64,000 nt of DNA from a bacterium YEK0313 (lineage in GTDB: Bacteria > Pseudomonadota > Alphaproteobacteria > Rhizobiales > Phreatobacteraceae): the NCBI GenBank assembly GCA_000751295.2, contig CCMO02000001.1, positions 979,501 to 1,043,500 on the forward strand, given 5' to 3'. The position numbers and the translations under genes are program-made. The stretch's first letter is position 1. Every line of letters starts with the position of its first letter. Positions 9,376 through 15,832 of the stretch are shown here, one piece after another. Below the pieces are notes generated by a model. The model was not told the origin of the DNA and did not search any database. It saw only the letters and a program-made list of their open reading frames with translations.

Positions 9376-9641
9376 CACCGCCGCGCTTGCTCGACGAAAC
9401 GGGCGAGCTGGTCCACCGTCTCGAAATTGGCCGGGTCGAAATCCTGGTCCGAGATCTCGATGCCGAACCGCTCCTCGATGAAGCCCATGAGGTCGAGAAC
9501 GCCGAGCGAATCGACGGCGCCACCGGTCAGGATCGAGCTCTGATCGTCGAAGGGGCGGGCCCCGAGGCCTGGAAAGCGCTGCAGCAGGAATTCGCGGATG
9601 ATCGCCTTGGCATCGGCTGCGTCGGTCTCGGGCATGGTCAT
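9375..9641 (-). CDS. Acyl/peptidyl carrier protein
   Basis: Eighty-eight residues with the 4'-phosphopantetheine attachment site GGAVDSLGVLDLMGFIEERF (Ser45) and an acidic helix II-III (EISDQDFDPANFETVDQL). It is a free-standing carrier of the acyl carrier type, not the AcpP of fatty acid synthesis, because it lies between an AMP-ligase and an acyltransferase-like gene instead of among fab genes. Its stop overlaps the ligase start by one base, and it starts 20 bp after the upstream gene ends. It is expected to be charged by the ligase and to present the acyl or aminoacyl group to the other two enzymes. A phosphopantetheinyl transferase is not in the window. Confidence 0.92.
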   Translation of the reverse strand: MTMPETDAADAKAIIREFLLQRFPGLGARPFDDQSSILTGGAVDSLGVLDLMGFIEERFGIEISDQDFDPANFETVDQLARFVEQARR

Positions 9642-9661
9642 CGGGCTCGCATGGAAATTGA

Positions 9662-10513
9662 TCAGTATTGCAACAGAACCAGTTCGGAATAGGCGTGGTC
9701 GACGCTGTCGGGATCGATGGCGCCCCGCGCGAAAGTCGGCCGCATACCTTCGCTGAACCAGGCGGCGGGAAGCCGCTCGTCGCGCCGCGCCGGCACTTCC
9801 AGCATGAGGATAGCGCGCGCCAGGAGGAACCGCGAGACCGCGGCGACCGCCCCGGCGAGCTCCCCCTTGCTGTCAGCATAGATGAGCCGTGCGGTGGGCA
9901 GCCCCTTGCGGCGGGTCCGGGTGAAGATCAGCGGCCGATAGGCCTCCCCCCGCCGGAGCGCGATGCAAATGCAGCCCAGCGCCAGATGGTCCTCGAGCAT
10001 GGTCCAGGTCGCCGCCGGCAGCCGCTCGCGCGGCACCGCGTCGAGCCCGACCACCTCGGCCGGCCGCTCGTCGCGCCTCCAGGCCACCGCCGGCAGGAAC
10101 ACCAGCAGCACGCCGTCGTTCCATGGCATCAGGCCGAGCCGGCCGTTCAGCTGCTCGACGCTTTCGCTGGGGGTCAGATCGGTATGGATCGCATCGGGTT
10201 CGTTCAGCACCGATTTCAGCATGCGCGGCGCAAGCCAGCGATGGGCCTCGTCGACATACCAGCTCGACAGGTTGACGATCTTGCGCCGTCCGCCGCCCGC
10301 ATCGGCCCGCCAGCTGCGCATGGTCAGGATCACCCCGACATCGTCGCCGCCGACACGCAGAAGTTGCCCGATCGCCCCGCCGTCGCGGCGCGCGTGGTGT
10401 TCGGCCTGCCGCTTCAGCCCCTCGACCCAGAAGGCCGGCTGGCGAGACGGGAAGCCGCGCGCAAGCAGGGCATGCGCGCGCTCCATGTTCGTCTCATCGA
10501 TCGGGACCAGCAT
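9662..10513 (-). CDS. Putative GNAT-like acyltransferase, first gene of the carrier-protein operon
   Basis: About 283 residues that I recognise only weakly. The N-terminus (VPIDETNMERAHALLARGFPSR followed by AFWVEGL) and the layout of strands and helices look like a GNAT-type acyltransferase, and the second half repeats a similar pattern (TARLIYADSKGELAGAVAAV). No signal peptide or membrane segment is evident. ATG 10513 is used; GTG 10516 is in the same frame and neither has a clear Shine-Dalgarno. It is 20 bp upstream of the carrier protein, so a natural guess is that it moves the acyl group from the carrier to an acceptor. It could be an unrelated scaffold protein; function is inference from context. 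Confidence 0.5.
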   Translation of the reverse strand: MLVPIDETNMERAHALLARGFPSRQPAFWVEGLKRQAEHHARRDGGAIGQLLRVGGDDVGVILTMRSWRADAGGGRRKIVNLSSWYVDEAHRWLAPRMLKSVLNEPDAIHTDLTPSESVEQLNGRLGLMPWNDGVLLVFLPAVAWRRDERPAEVVGLDAVPRERLPAATWTMLEDHLALGCICIALRRGEAYRPLIFTRTRRKGLPTARLIYADSKGELAGAVAAVSRFLLARAILMLEVPARRDERLPAAWFSEGMRPTFARGAIDPDSVDHAYSELVLLQY

Positions 10514-10757
10514 CACGGTGATCTAGCTCGGAATCGGCAATTTTGCAGAAAGAGGACGATTCATTCTTAATATCAATCCGTTAACAACGCCGTTCCGGCG
10601 CCCCGGCGCGGCGATCGGCCACATGGCCCGCGCCCGTTCAGGCCCTCGCCGGCGTCTTTCTTGACGAAAGCGCAGCGGTCGGAAACTGCAAGAGGCGATA
10701 GTCGCGCGGCCGGCCATCAGCATATCTGTCCTGCGCCAAGCTTTCGAAAACATCGAA

Positions 10758-10779
10758 GCATAAGCAGATACACTTATGC
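10758..10779. promoter_or_regulatory. Perfect 7-bp inverted repeat (GCATAAG-N8-CTTATGC)
   Basis: Arms at 10758-10764 and 10773-10779 match perfectly in an AT-richer pocket between the oxygenase gene's 3' end (10997) and the acyltransferase-like gene (10513). It is about 245 bp upstream of the carrier-protein operon and could be its operator. The rest of the 480-bp gap 10517-10996 shows no credible gene; 10545-10590 is AT-rich and may hold the operon promoter, but I see no clean -35/-10 pair. Confidence 0.35.
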
Positions 10780-10996
10780 GCCGCCCGCGCAAGGCGCGAG
10801 CTGCGGAACGACGGCGTCGAAGGGTTGTGGCGGCGGGCCGAAGGCTCATGGCACCCGCGGACCGGACAGGACGGTGGCGATCGCGCAGCCGGCCGGCCGT
10901 CGGAACATCAGTGCTTCGCGAGCGACGAAGAAGCGCTGTCCCGGACCCTGCCGGCGATCACGTGTCCATCAGGACGGGAAGCGGAAACCGGCGGCG

Positions 10997-12181
10997 CTAC
11001 GCTGTCCGGTCGCGCACCAGAATGCCGAGCGCGACCAGCTTGCGGCAGAAGGCGAGCGCGGCCTCGCCCCCCAGCGTGCCCGGGCTGGCGCCATCCTGCA
11101 GCGTCATCAGCCAATCGAGCTCGTCGGCAGTGAGCCGGATGGCCTCGCCCGCCCAGCGCAATTCCGCGCCGTCACCGTCCGGCACCACGTAGTGATGCAC
11201 CGTTTCCGCCAGGACGAGACGGTCGTCCACGCCGGGAGCCGGCGCGATCAGGCCGCGGCCCGACATCGGCATGCGGTCGGTCGCGAGCTGCTGCAGAAAC
11301 TGCATGGCGACGAGGTCGAGGCCCGTTTCAGTCGCAATCCGCGCCACGCGTTCGGCCGCAGCCGCCGGCAAGGCGAGGCGCGCCGCCTCGTCGTTGAGCC
11401 GCCAGGTGCGGAACGACTCGCGCAAGGACGGCTCGCGCGCTTCCATCTGATCGATGGCCGCGCGCAGCGCGTCGGCCCAGCTCGGCTCGAGAAGACCGAT
11501 CGTCGCATGCAGCGACGGTTCGCCGCCGCCCTGGACCGAGGCGTCGTGCAACACCCCGCGCGGCACGAACAGCACGTCGCCGGCCCTCAGCACCACCTCG
11601 CGGCCGCCCTCGGGATCGACCGGATGGATCTTCGAATCCCACGGCGTCCGGCGGGTGGCATGGGGCATGACCGCGTCGCCCCAGACGCGCCAGCGCTTCT
11701 CGCCCGCCACCTGCAGCACGAGCACGTCATGCGTGTCGTAATGGGTGCGGAATCCCTGTGCGCCGGGCGGCGTCAGATAGATATTGGCCTGCACCGCATG
11801 CAGGAAGATCTGCTCGAGCCCGCGGCAGAAGCGGGCGAGCGGCGGATGGAATTCGTGGAACTGCGAGACGACCAGCGTCGCGCCGCCGTCGAACAGCGGA
11901 AACATCCGCGACGGATCGACCTTGCCGTCGGAGAAGGTGAAGAGCTCGTCGGGCACGCCGGCCGACCCGGCGCGGCCGCTGTCGGCCATGGTGACCCGGG
12001 GCGCCTGGGCCGCATCGGTCTTCAGGAAGGCGTCGAGATCGGCGACCGACAGGAGCCGGGCGAAGCGCGCCCGGTCGACTGCCGGGAAGTGCCGCATGAC
12101 CGCGGCCTCGCGCATCTTCAATCCGTCTTCGACCGACAGGTCTCCGAAGGCGAGCGCGAAGGCTTCCGCGGCCAGGGTCAT
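10997..12181 (-). CDS. Cupin_4/JmjC Fe(II)/2-oxoglutarate oxygenase, ribosomal-oxygenase (YcfD/ROX)-like
   Basis: About 394 residues. The iron triad of this family is visible: His147-x-Asp149 in FRTHYDTHDVLVLQVAGEKRW and the distal His212 in DVLFVPRGVLHDA, spaced as in YcfD, NO66 and MINA53. A C-terminal winged-helix-like part (from about residue 255) also matches ROX architecture. These enzymes hydroxylate Arg or His side chains of ribosomal proteins. Here the gene sits 150 bp downstream of, and on the same strand as, a repetitive Asp/Asn/Arg-rich exported peptide, so that peptide is a plausible substrate. ATG 12181 is preferred because GGAG lies 8 nt before it; ATG 12187 is only 2 nt from GGAG. 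If the substrate is instead a ribosomal protein, the pairing is coincidence. Confidence 0.82.
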   Translation of the reverse strand: MTLAAEAFALAFGDLSVEDGLKMREAAVMRHFPAVDRARFARLLSVADLDAFLKTDAAQAPRVTMADSGRAGSAGVPDELFTFSDGKVDPSRMFPLFDGGATLVVSQFHEFHPPLARFCRGLEQIFLHAVQANIYLTPPGAQGFRTHYDTHDVLVLQVAGEKRWRVWGDAVMPHATRRTPWDSKIHPVDPEGGREVVLRAGDVLFVPRGVLHDASVQGGGEPSLHATIGLLEPSWADALRAAIDQMEAREPSLRESFRTWRLNDEAARLALPAAAAERVARIATETGLDLVAMQFLQQLATDRMPMSGRGLIAPAPGVDDRLVLAETVHHYVVPDGDGAELRWAGEAIRLTADELDWLMTLQDGASPGTLGGEAALAFCRKLVALGILVRDRTA

Positions 12182-12331
12182 GTCCATGTCTCCAATGCAG
12201 CCGTCGCCGCGGTGCCGGCGGCGGCGGTCTCGCTTCCATCCCGAGCAGCGTGGGAAATGCCGGTGTTCCCGCCGGTCGACAGCGGGATGGCGGCGCGATC
12301 CCTGGGTTCCGCGCCGGAGGTCAGGCCCGGC

Positions 12332-12697
12332 TTACCAGCCGCGGCCGCCGCCGCGCGGATCGCGCGGATCGTTGTCGGTGATGCGGACGCCGCGGCGGCG
12401 ATAGACCCTGACCCGGCCGCGCCCCTCGGCGTCGTAGGGATCGTTGTCCGTGCCGCGCCGGCGGACATAGCGGCCACGGCCGCGGCCCTCGGCGTCATAG
12501 GGATCGTTGTCGGTGACGCGCACGCGCTGCGCCTCGGCGGGGGCCGGAGCGACCACGGTACCGACCGTCGCCAGCGTCGCGGCGCCGAGCGCCGACTTGA
12601 ACAGGAACAGCCTGCGGTTCACCGGCTTGCCGGCCGCGCCGGCTTCCGGCGTCTCGGCATCCTGGACCATCGGCTTGTCGTTGGTGGCATCGGTCAT
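12332..12697 (-). CDS. Tat-exported repeat peptide with three TDNDP(Y/R)D motifs; possible modified-peptide precursor
   Basis: One hundred and twenty-one residues, not matching any family I know. Residues 1-26 are a hydrophilic leader. Residues 27-56 form a twin-arginine signal (NRRLFLFKSALGAATLATVG, with AEA as cleavage site at 54-56). The predicted mature part, about 65 residues, is almost only Arg, Gly, Asp, Asn, Pro, Tyr and Val, built from three repeats starting TDNDP at residues 62, 83 and 107. There is no Cys. GGAG lies about 9 nt before the ATG. It precedes a cupin oxygenase gene on the same strand, and Tat export would fit a peptide modified or folded in the cytoplasm first. It may instead be a simple secreted basic protein. 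Confidence 0.78.
   Translation of the reverse strand: MTDATNDKPMVQDAETPEAGAAGKPVNRRLFLFKSALGAATLATVGTVVAPAPAEAQRVRVTDNDPYDAEGRGRGRYVRRRGTDNDPYDAEGRGRVRVYRRRGVRITDNDPRDPRGGGRGW
12335..12514 (-). repeat. In-gene tandem repeats encoding TDNDP(Y/R)D(A/P)(E/R)G(R/G)GR
   Basis: Three units of 21, 24 and 15 codons (12514-12452, 12451-12380, 12379-12335). The first two are near-identical over TDNDPYDAEGRGR with an Arg-rich spacer ending RRRG; the third is degenerate (TDNDPRDPRGGGRGW) and ends the protein. Such tandem cores are typical of peptide substrates processed repeatedly and also expand or contract easily. Confidence 0.85.
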
Positions 12698-12771
12698 CGT
12701 GCACTCTCCACACCGCCTCGGCTGAGCTCCGAAGCGATCAAAACCGGGCAGATGCTGCCACAGCTTGTCGC

Positions 12772-12818
12772 ATTGACCAACAGAAAAATTGACCTTGCGT
12801 CACCTCTCGAGGTGACGC
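12772..12818. promoter_or_regulatory. Perfect 22-bp palindrome and ATTGACC direct repeats upstream of the repeat-peptide gene
   Basis: GCGTCACCTC-TC-GAGGTGACGC at 12797-12818 is a perfect palindrome about 100 bp upstream of the repeat-peptide start (12697, minus strand). Between it and the gene are two ATTGACC copies (12772-12778 and 12788-12794) 16 bp apart, which read GGTCAAT on the coding strand. A dimeric regulator site is the natural reading. The next gene on the other side, typA, is over 550 bp away, so the site more likely serves the peptide and oxygenase unit. The remaining gap 12819-13320 contains no gene that I can support. Confidence 0.5.
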
Positions 12819-13320
12819 GCCACGTCAACCCAACTCACTGGAGCAACAGGGAAAAACCGCGGGACGCGGCGAGCACCGCCGGCTTGGCGCCAGTCCGGAG
12901 GATGAGGTGCGGCAGGGGGCGAAGTGGAGGGGAGGAGACCGCTTTCAAGGGGTCGCAGATTGCGGTCCCCTCCCATCCTGGCCAGAGGACCGGCGACGCA
13001 ATACCAGAAGCCGGCCCGCCGTCTCTTCTGCACGACCGGTGCCAATGGGCCGCACGGTCGTGCCAGACCACATCTTGGGCTCCTCCGCGGCATCGGCCCC
13101 AAAATATCGATGGCATGCCGGCCGCCCGGCCGCAGCTCTCGCGGAATGGCAGTTGCAGAATGCAAGACGTCTTGCAAAACGCGAGGGCCGCCGCAGAATG
13201 CACCGCGCAAGGCCCGTGGCCGCCCTGCGAGGGGTTCCCTCGGCCGCCGATGCGCGCGCTGTTGCGTCACCGCCGTTGCGCAGGGCGCGTGGCTCCTATA
13301 TGTGCACCGCAGCAAGGCAT

Positions 13321-13353
13321 GCGGGCTCACGGCGGACGGGGGCCCGCTTTTTT
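13321..13353 (+). terminator. Terminator-like hairpin with T6 in the typA leader
   Basis: GCGGGC (13321-13326) and GCCCGC (13342-13347) pair around a 15-nt loop and are followed by TTTTTT (13348-13353). It lies 26 bp before the typA start with no plus-strand gene upstream, so it would act as a leader attenuator or be fortuitous. The six-pair stem with a large loop is weak. Confidence 0.35.
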
Positions 13354-13378
13354 CGCTTTCCGCGACGGACGCCGACCC

Positions 13379-15202
13379 ATGAACATGCGCAATATCGCCA
13401 TCATCGCTCACGTCGACCATGGCAAGACCACGCTGGTCGACAAATTGCTCCAGCAATCGGGCTCGTTCCGCGAGAACCAGCGGGTGGCCGAGCGCGTCAT
13501 GGATTCCAACGACCTGGAAAAGGAACGCGGCATCACCATTCTCGCCAAGGCGACCTCGGTCGTCTGGAAGGATACGCGGATCAACATCGTCGACACGCCC
13601 GGCCACGCCGATTTCGGCGGCGAGGTGGAGCGCATCCTGTCGATGGTCGACGGCGCCATCGTGCTGGTCGACGCCGCCGAGGGCCCGATGCCGCAGACCA
13701 AGTTCGTGGTCGGCAAGGCGCTCAAGATCGGCCTGAGGCCGATCGTCGCGATCAACAAGATCGACCGGCCCGACGCCCGCCACGTCGAGGTCATCAACGA
13801 GGTCTTCGACCTGTTCGCGGCGCTGGATGCGACCGACGAGCAGCTCGACTTTCCGATCCTCTACGGCTCGGGCCGCGAGGGCTGGATGGCCGAGAAGCCG
13901 GAAGGCCCGATCGACGAGGGCCTTGCGCCGCTGTTCGACCTGGTCCTGAAGCACGTGCCGCCGGCCAAGGTCGAGCCCGGCCCGTTCCGCATGCTCGGCA
14001 CGCTGCTGGAAGCCAATCCCTTCCTCGGCCGCATGATCACCGGCCGCATCTCCTCGGGCTCGGTCAAGCCGAACCAGAGCATCAAGGTGCTGGCCCGCGA
14101 CGGCAGCGTGGTCGAGACCGGCCGCGTCTCGAAGATCCTCGCCTTCCGCGGCATCGAGCGCCAGCCGATCGAGGAAGGCGTCGCCGGCGACATCGTCGCC
14201 ATTGCGGGCCTCTCCAAGGGCTCGGTCGCCGACACGTTCTGCGCCCCCGAAGTCGACACCCCGATCCAGGCCCAGCCGATCGATCCGCCGACCGTCACGA
14301 TGAGCTTCATCGTCAACGATTCGCCGCTCGCCGGCACCGAGGGCGACAAGGTGACGAGCCGCATGATCCGCGACCGCCTCCTGAAGGAGGCCGAGGGCAA
14401 TGTGACGCTGAGGATCGAAGAAAGCGCGGAGAAGGATTCCTTCTACGTCTCCGGCCGCGGCGAACTGCAGCTCGCTATCCTGATCGAGACCATGCGCCGC
14501 GAGGGCTTCGAGCTCGCCGTGTCGCGGCCGCGCGTCGTGTTCCAGAAGGCCGAGGACGGCTCCACCCTGGAGCCGATCGAGGAGGTGCTGATCGACGTCG
14601 ACGAGGAGCATTCCGGCGTCGTCGTGCAGAAGATGAGCGAGCGCAAGGCCGAGATGACGGAGATGCGGCCGTCCGGCGGCAACCGCCTGCGCCTCGTCTT
14701 CCTGGCGCCCACCCGCGGCCTGATCGGCTATCAGGGCGAGTTGATGACCGACACGCGCGGCACGGCGATCATGAACCGCCTGTTCCACTCCTACGGGCCC
14801 TATCGCGGCGAGATCGCCGGCCGGGTCAACGGTGTGCTGATCTCCAACGATATCGGCGAGGCCGTCGCCTATGCCATGTGGAATCTCGAGGATCGCGGCC
14901 CGATGGTCATCGATCCCGGGGTGCGCGTCTATCGCGGCATGATCATCGGCATCCACAACCGCGACAACGATCTCGAAGTGAACGTGCTGAAGGGCAAGAA
15001 GCTCACCAATATCCGCACGACGTCGAAGGACGAGGCGGTGCGCCTGACGCCGCCGATCCGCATGACCCTGGAAAAGGCGCTCGCCTGGATCCAGGACGAC
15101 GAACTGGTCGAGGTGACGCCGAAATCGATCCGCCTGCGCAAGACCCATCTCGACCCGAACGAGCGCAAGCGGTTCGAGAAGGCGCGCGAGGCGGTGAGCT
15201 GA
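13379..15202 (+). CDS. typA: Translational GTPase TypA/BipA
   Basis: Ribosome-associated GTPase of 607 residues, close to the usual 600-615. G1 is AHVDHGKTT (residues 10-18), the G2 region contains ERGITILAK, G3 is DTPGHADF and G4 is NKID. Domains II, III and V and the TypA-specific C-terminal domain follow (SGGNRLRLVFLAPTRGLIGY, then NVLKGKKLTNIRTT). TypA acts in 50S assembly and stress or cold adaptation. ATG 13379 is the only start that gives a canonical N-terminus; the open frame continues far upstream as GC-rich read-through. No co-transcribed neighbour is evident. Confidence 0.97.
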   Translation: MNMRNIAIIAHVDHGKTTLVDKLLQQSGSFRENQRVAERVMDSNDLEKERGITILAKATSVVWKDTRINIVDTPGHADFGGEVERILSMVDGAIVLVDAAEGPMPQTKFVVGKALKIGLRPIVAINKIDRPDARHVEVINEVFDLFAALDATDEQLDFPILYGSGREGWMAEKPEGPIDEGLAPLFDLVLKHVPPAKVEPGPFRMLGTLLEANPFLGRMITGRISSGSVKPNQSIKVLARDGSVVETGRVSKILAFRGIERQPIEEGVAGDIVAIAGLSKGSVADTFCAPEVDTPIQAQPIDPPTVTMSFIVNDSPLAGTEGDKVTSRMIRDRLLKEAEGNVTLRIEESAEKDSFYVSGRGELQLAILIETMRREGFELAVSRPRVVFQKAEDGSTLEPIEEVLIDVDEEHSGVVVQKMSERKAEMTEMRPSGGNRLRLVFLAPTRGLIGYQGELMTDTRGTAIMNRLFHSYGPYRGEIAGRVNGVLISNDIGEAVAYAMWNLEDRGPMVIDPGVRVYRGMIIGIHNRDNDLEVNVLKGKKLTNIRTTSKDEAVRLTPPIRMTLEKALAWIQDDELVEVTPKSIRLRKTHLDPNERKRFEKAREAVS

Positions 15203-15330
15203 GCGAAGGCCGCTGGGCCGCCGCGACGACATGTGAATTGTCCGCCGCCGCCCGCGCTGGCTAGAATGGGTATAGAGTGATGCGCCGGTCCTCGGGCCGG
15301 CGCAGCGCCGGACATGCCCAGAGGAACGCC

Positions 15331-15732
15331 ATGCGCAACCTGATCGCCCTTGCCGCCTTTTCCGCTCTCCTTGCCGCGCCGCAGCTCGCCTCGGCCCAGG
15401 ACGCAGCCGCCGGCCAGCGGGTCTTCGCGCAGTGCCGCGCCTGCCACCAGGTCGGCGAGAACGCCCGCAACGGCGTCGGGCCGCAGTTGAACGGCCTGTT
15501 CGGCCGCACCGCCGGCACGGCCCCGGGCTACAACTATTCCGACGCCTACAAGCGCCCGGAAATCACCTCCAAGGTGTGGAGCCCGGAAAACTTCACCACC
15601 TATATCCGCGACCCGCGCGGCGTGACGCCGGGCACGCGCATGGTCTTTGCCGGCCTGCGCAACGACCAGCAGATCACCGACCTCATCGCCTATCTGCGCA
15701 CCTTCGGGCCGGACGGCAAGCCGGCGCAGTAA
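15331..15732 (+). CDS. Periplasmic class I cytochrome c
   Basis: Precursor of 133 residues: Sec signal peptide (residues 1-22, ending ASA), heme-binding CRACH at residues 35-39, and the distal Met ligand in GTRMVFAG (Met104). The insert-containing fold with GPQLNGLFGRTAG and WSPENFTTYIRDP is that of cytochrome c2/c550-type electron carriers. It would shuttle electrons in the periplasm, for instance between the bc1 complex and an oxidase. ATG 15331 is chosen because AGAGGA lies about 6 nt before it and it begins the signal peptide. It stands alone, downstream of typA. Confidence 0.93.
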   Translation: MRNLIALAAFSALLAAPQLASAQDAAAGQRVFAQCRACHQVGENARNGVGPQLNGLFGRTAGTAPGYNYSDAYKRPEITSKVWSPENFTTYIRDPRGVTPGTRMVFAGLRNDQQITDLIAYLRTFGPDGKPAQ

Positions 15733-15769
15733 GCGCGGCGCCTGCCGGGCCTGCCATCGGCGGACACGG

Positions 15770-15791
15770 CCGCGCCGCCAGCGCGGCGCGG
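15770..15791. terminator. Strong GC hairpin between convergent genes
   Basis: CCGCGCCGC and GCGGCGCGG pair perfectly around a CAGC loop, between the cytochrome c gene (ends 15732) and the convergent hydrolase gene (ends 15833). There is no T run on either side, so a termination role is inferred from position only. Confidence 0.35.
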
Positions 15792-15832
15792 TATCGCTGC
15801 ACGGAGCGGCGTCGCGGCGCCCTGCCGACCGG

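Noticed and set aside
9375..9641. Reading the carrier protein as AcpP of fatty acid synthesis
   Set aside because: It has no fab neighbours and lies in a ligase/decarboxylase operon.
12835..13203. Minus-strand open frame of 122 codons in the typA upstream gap
   Set aside because: No recognisable domain, no Shine-Dalgarno, and composition like random GC-rich DNA.
10661..13378. Plus-strand open frame continuing upstream of typA to 10661
   Set aside because: Only the part from 13379 resembles a protein; the rest is antisense to the oxygenase and peptide genes.
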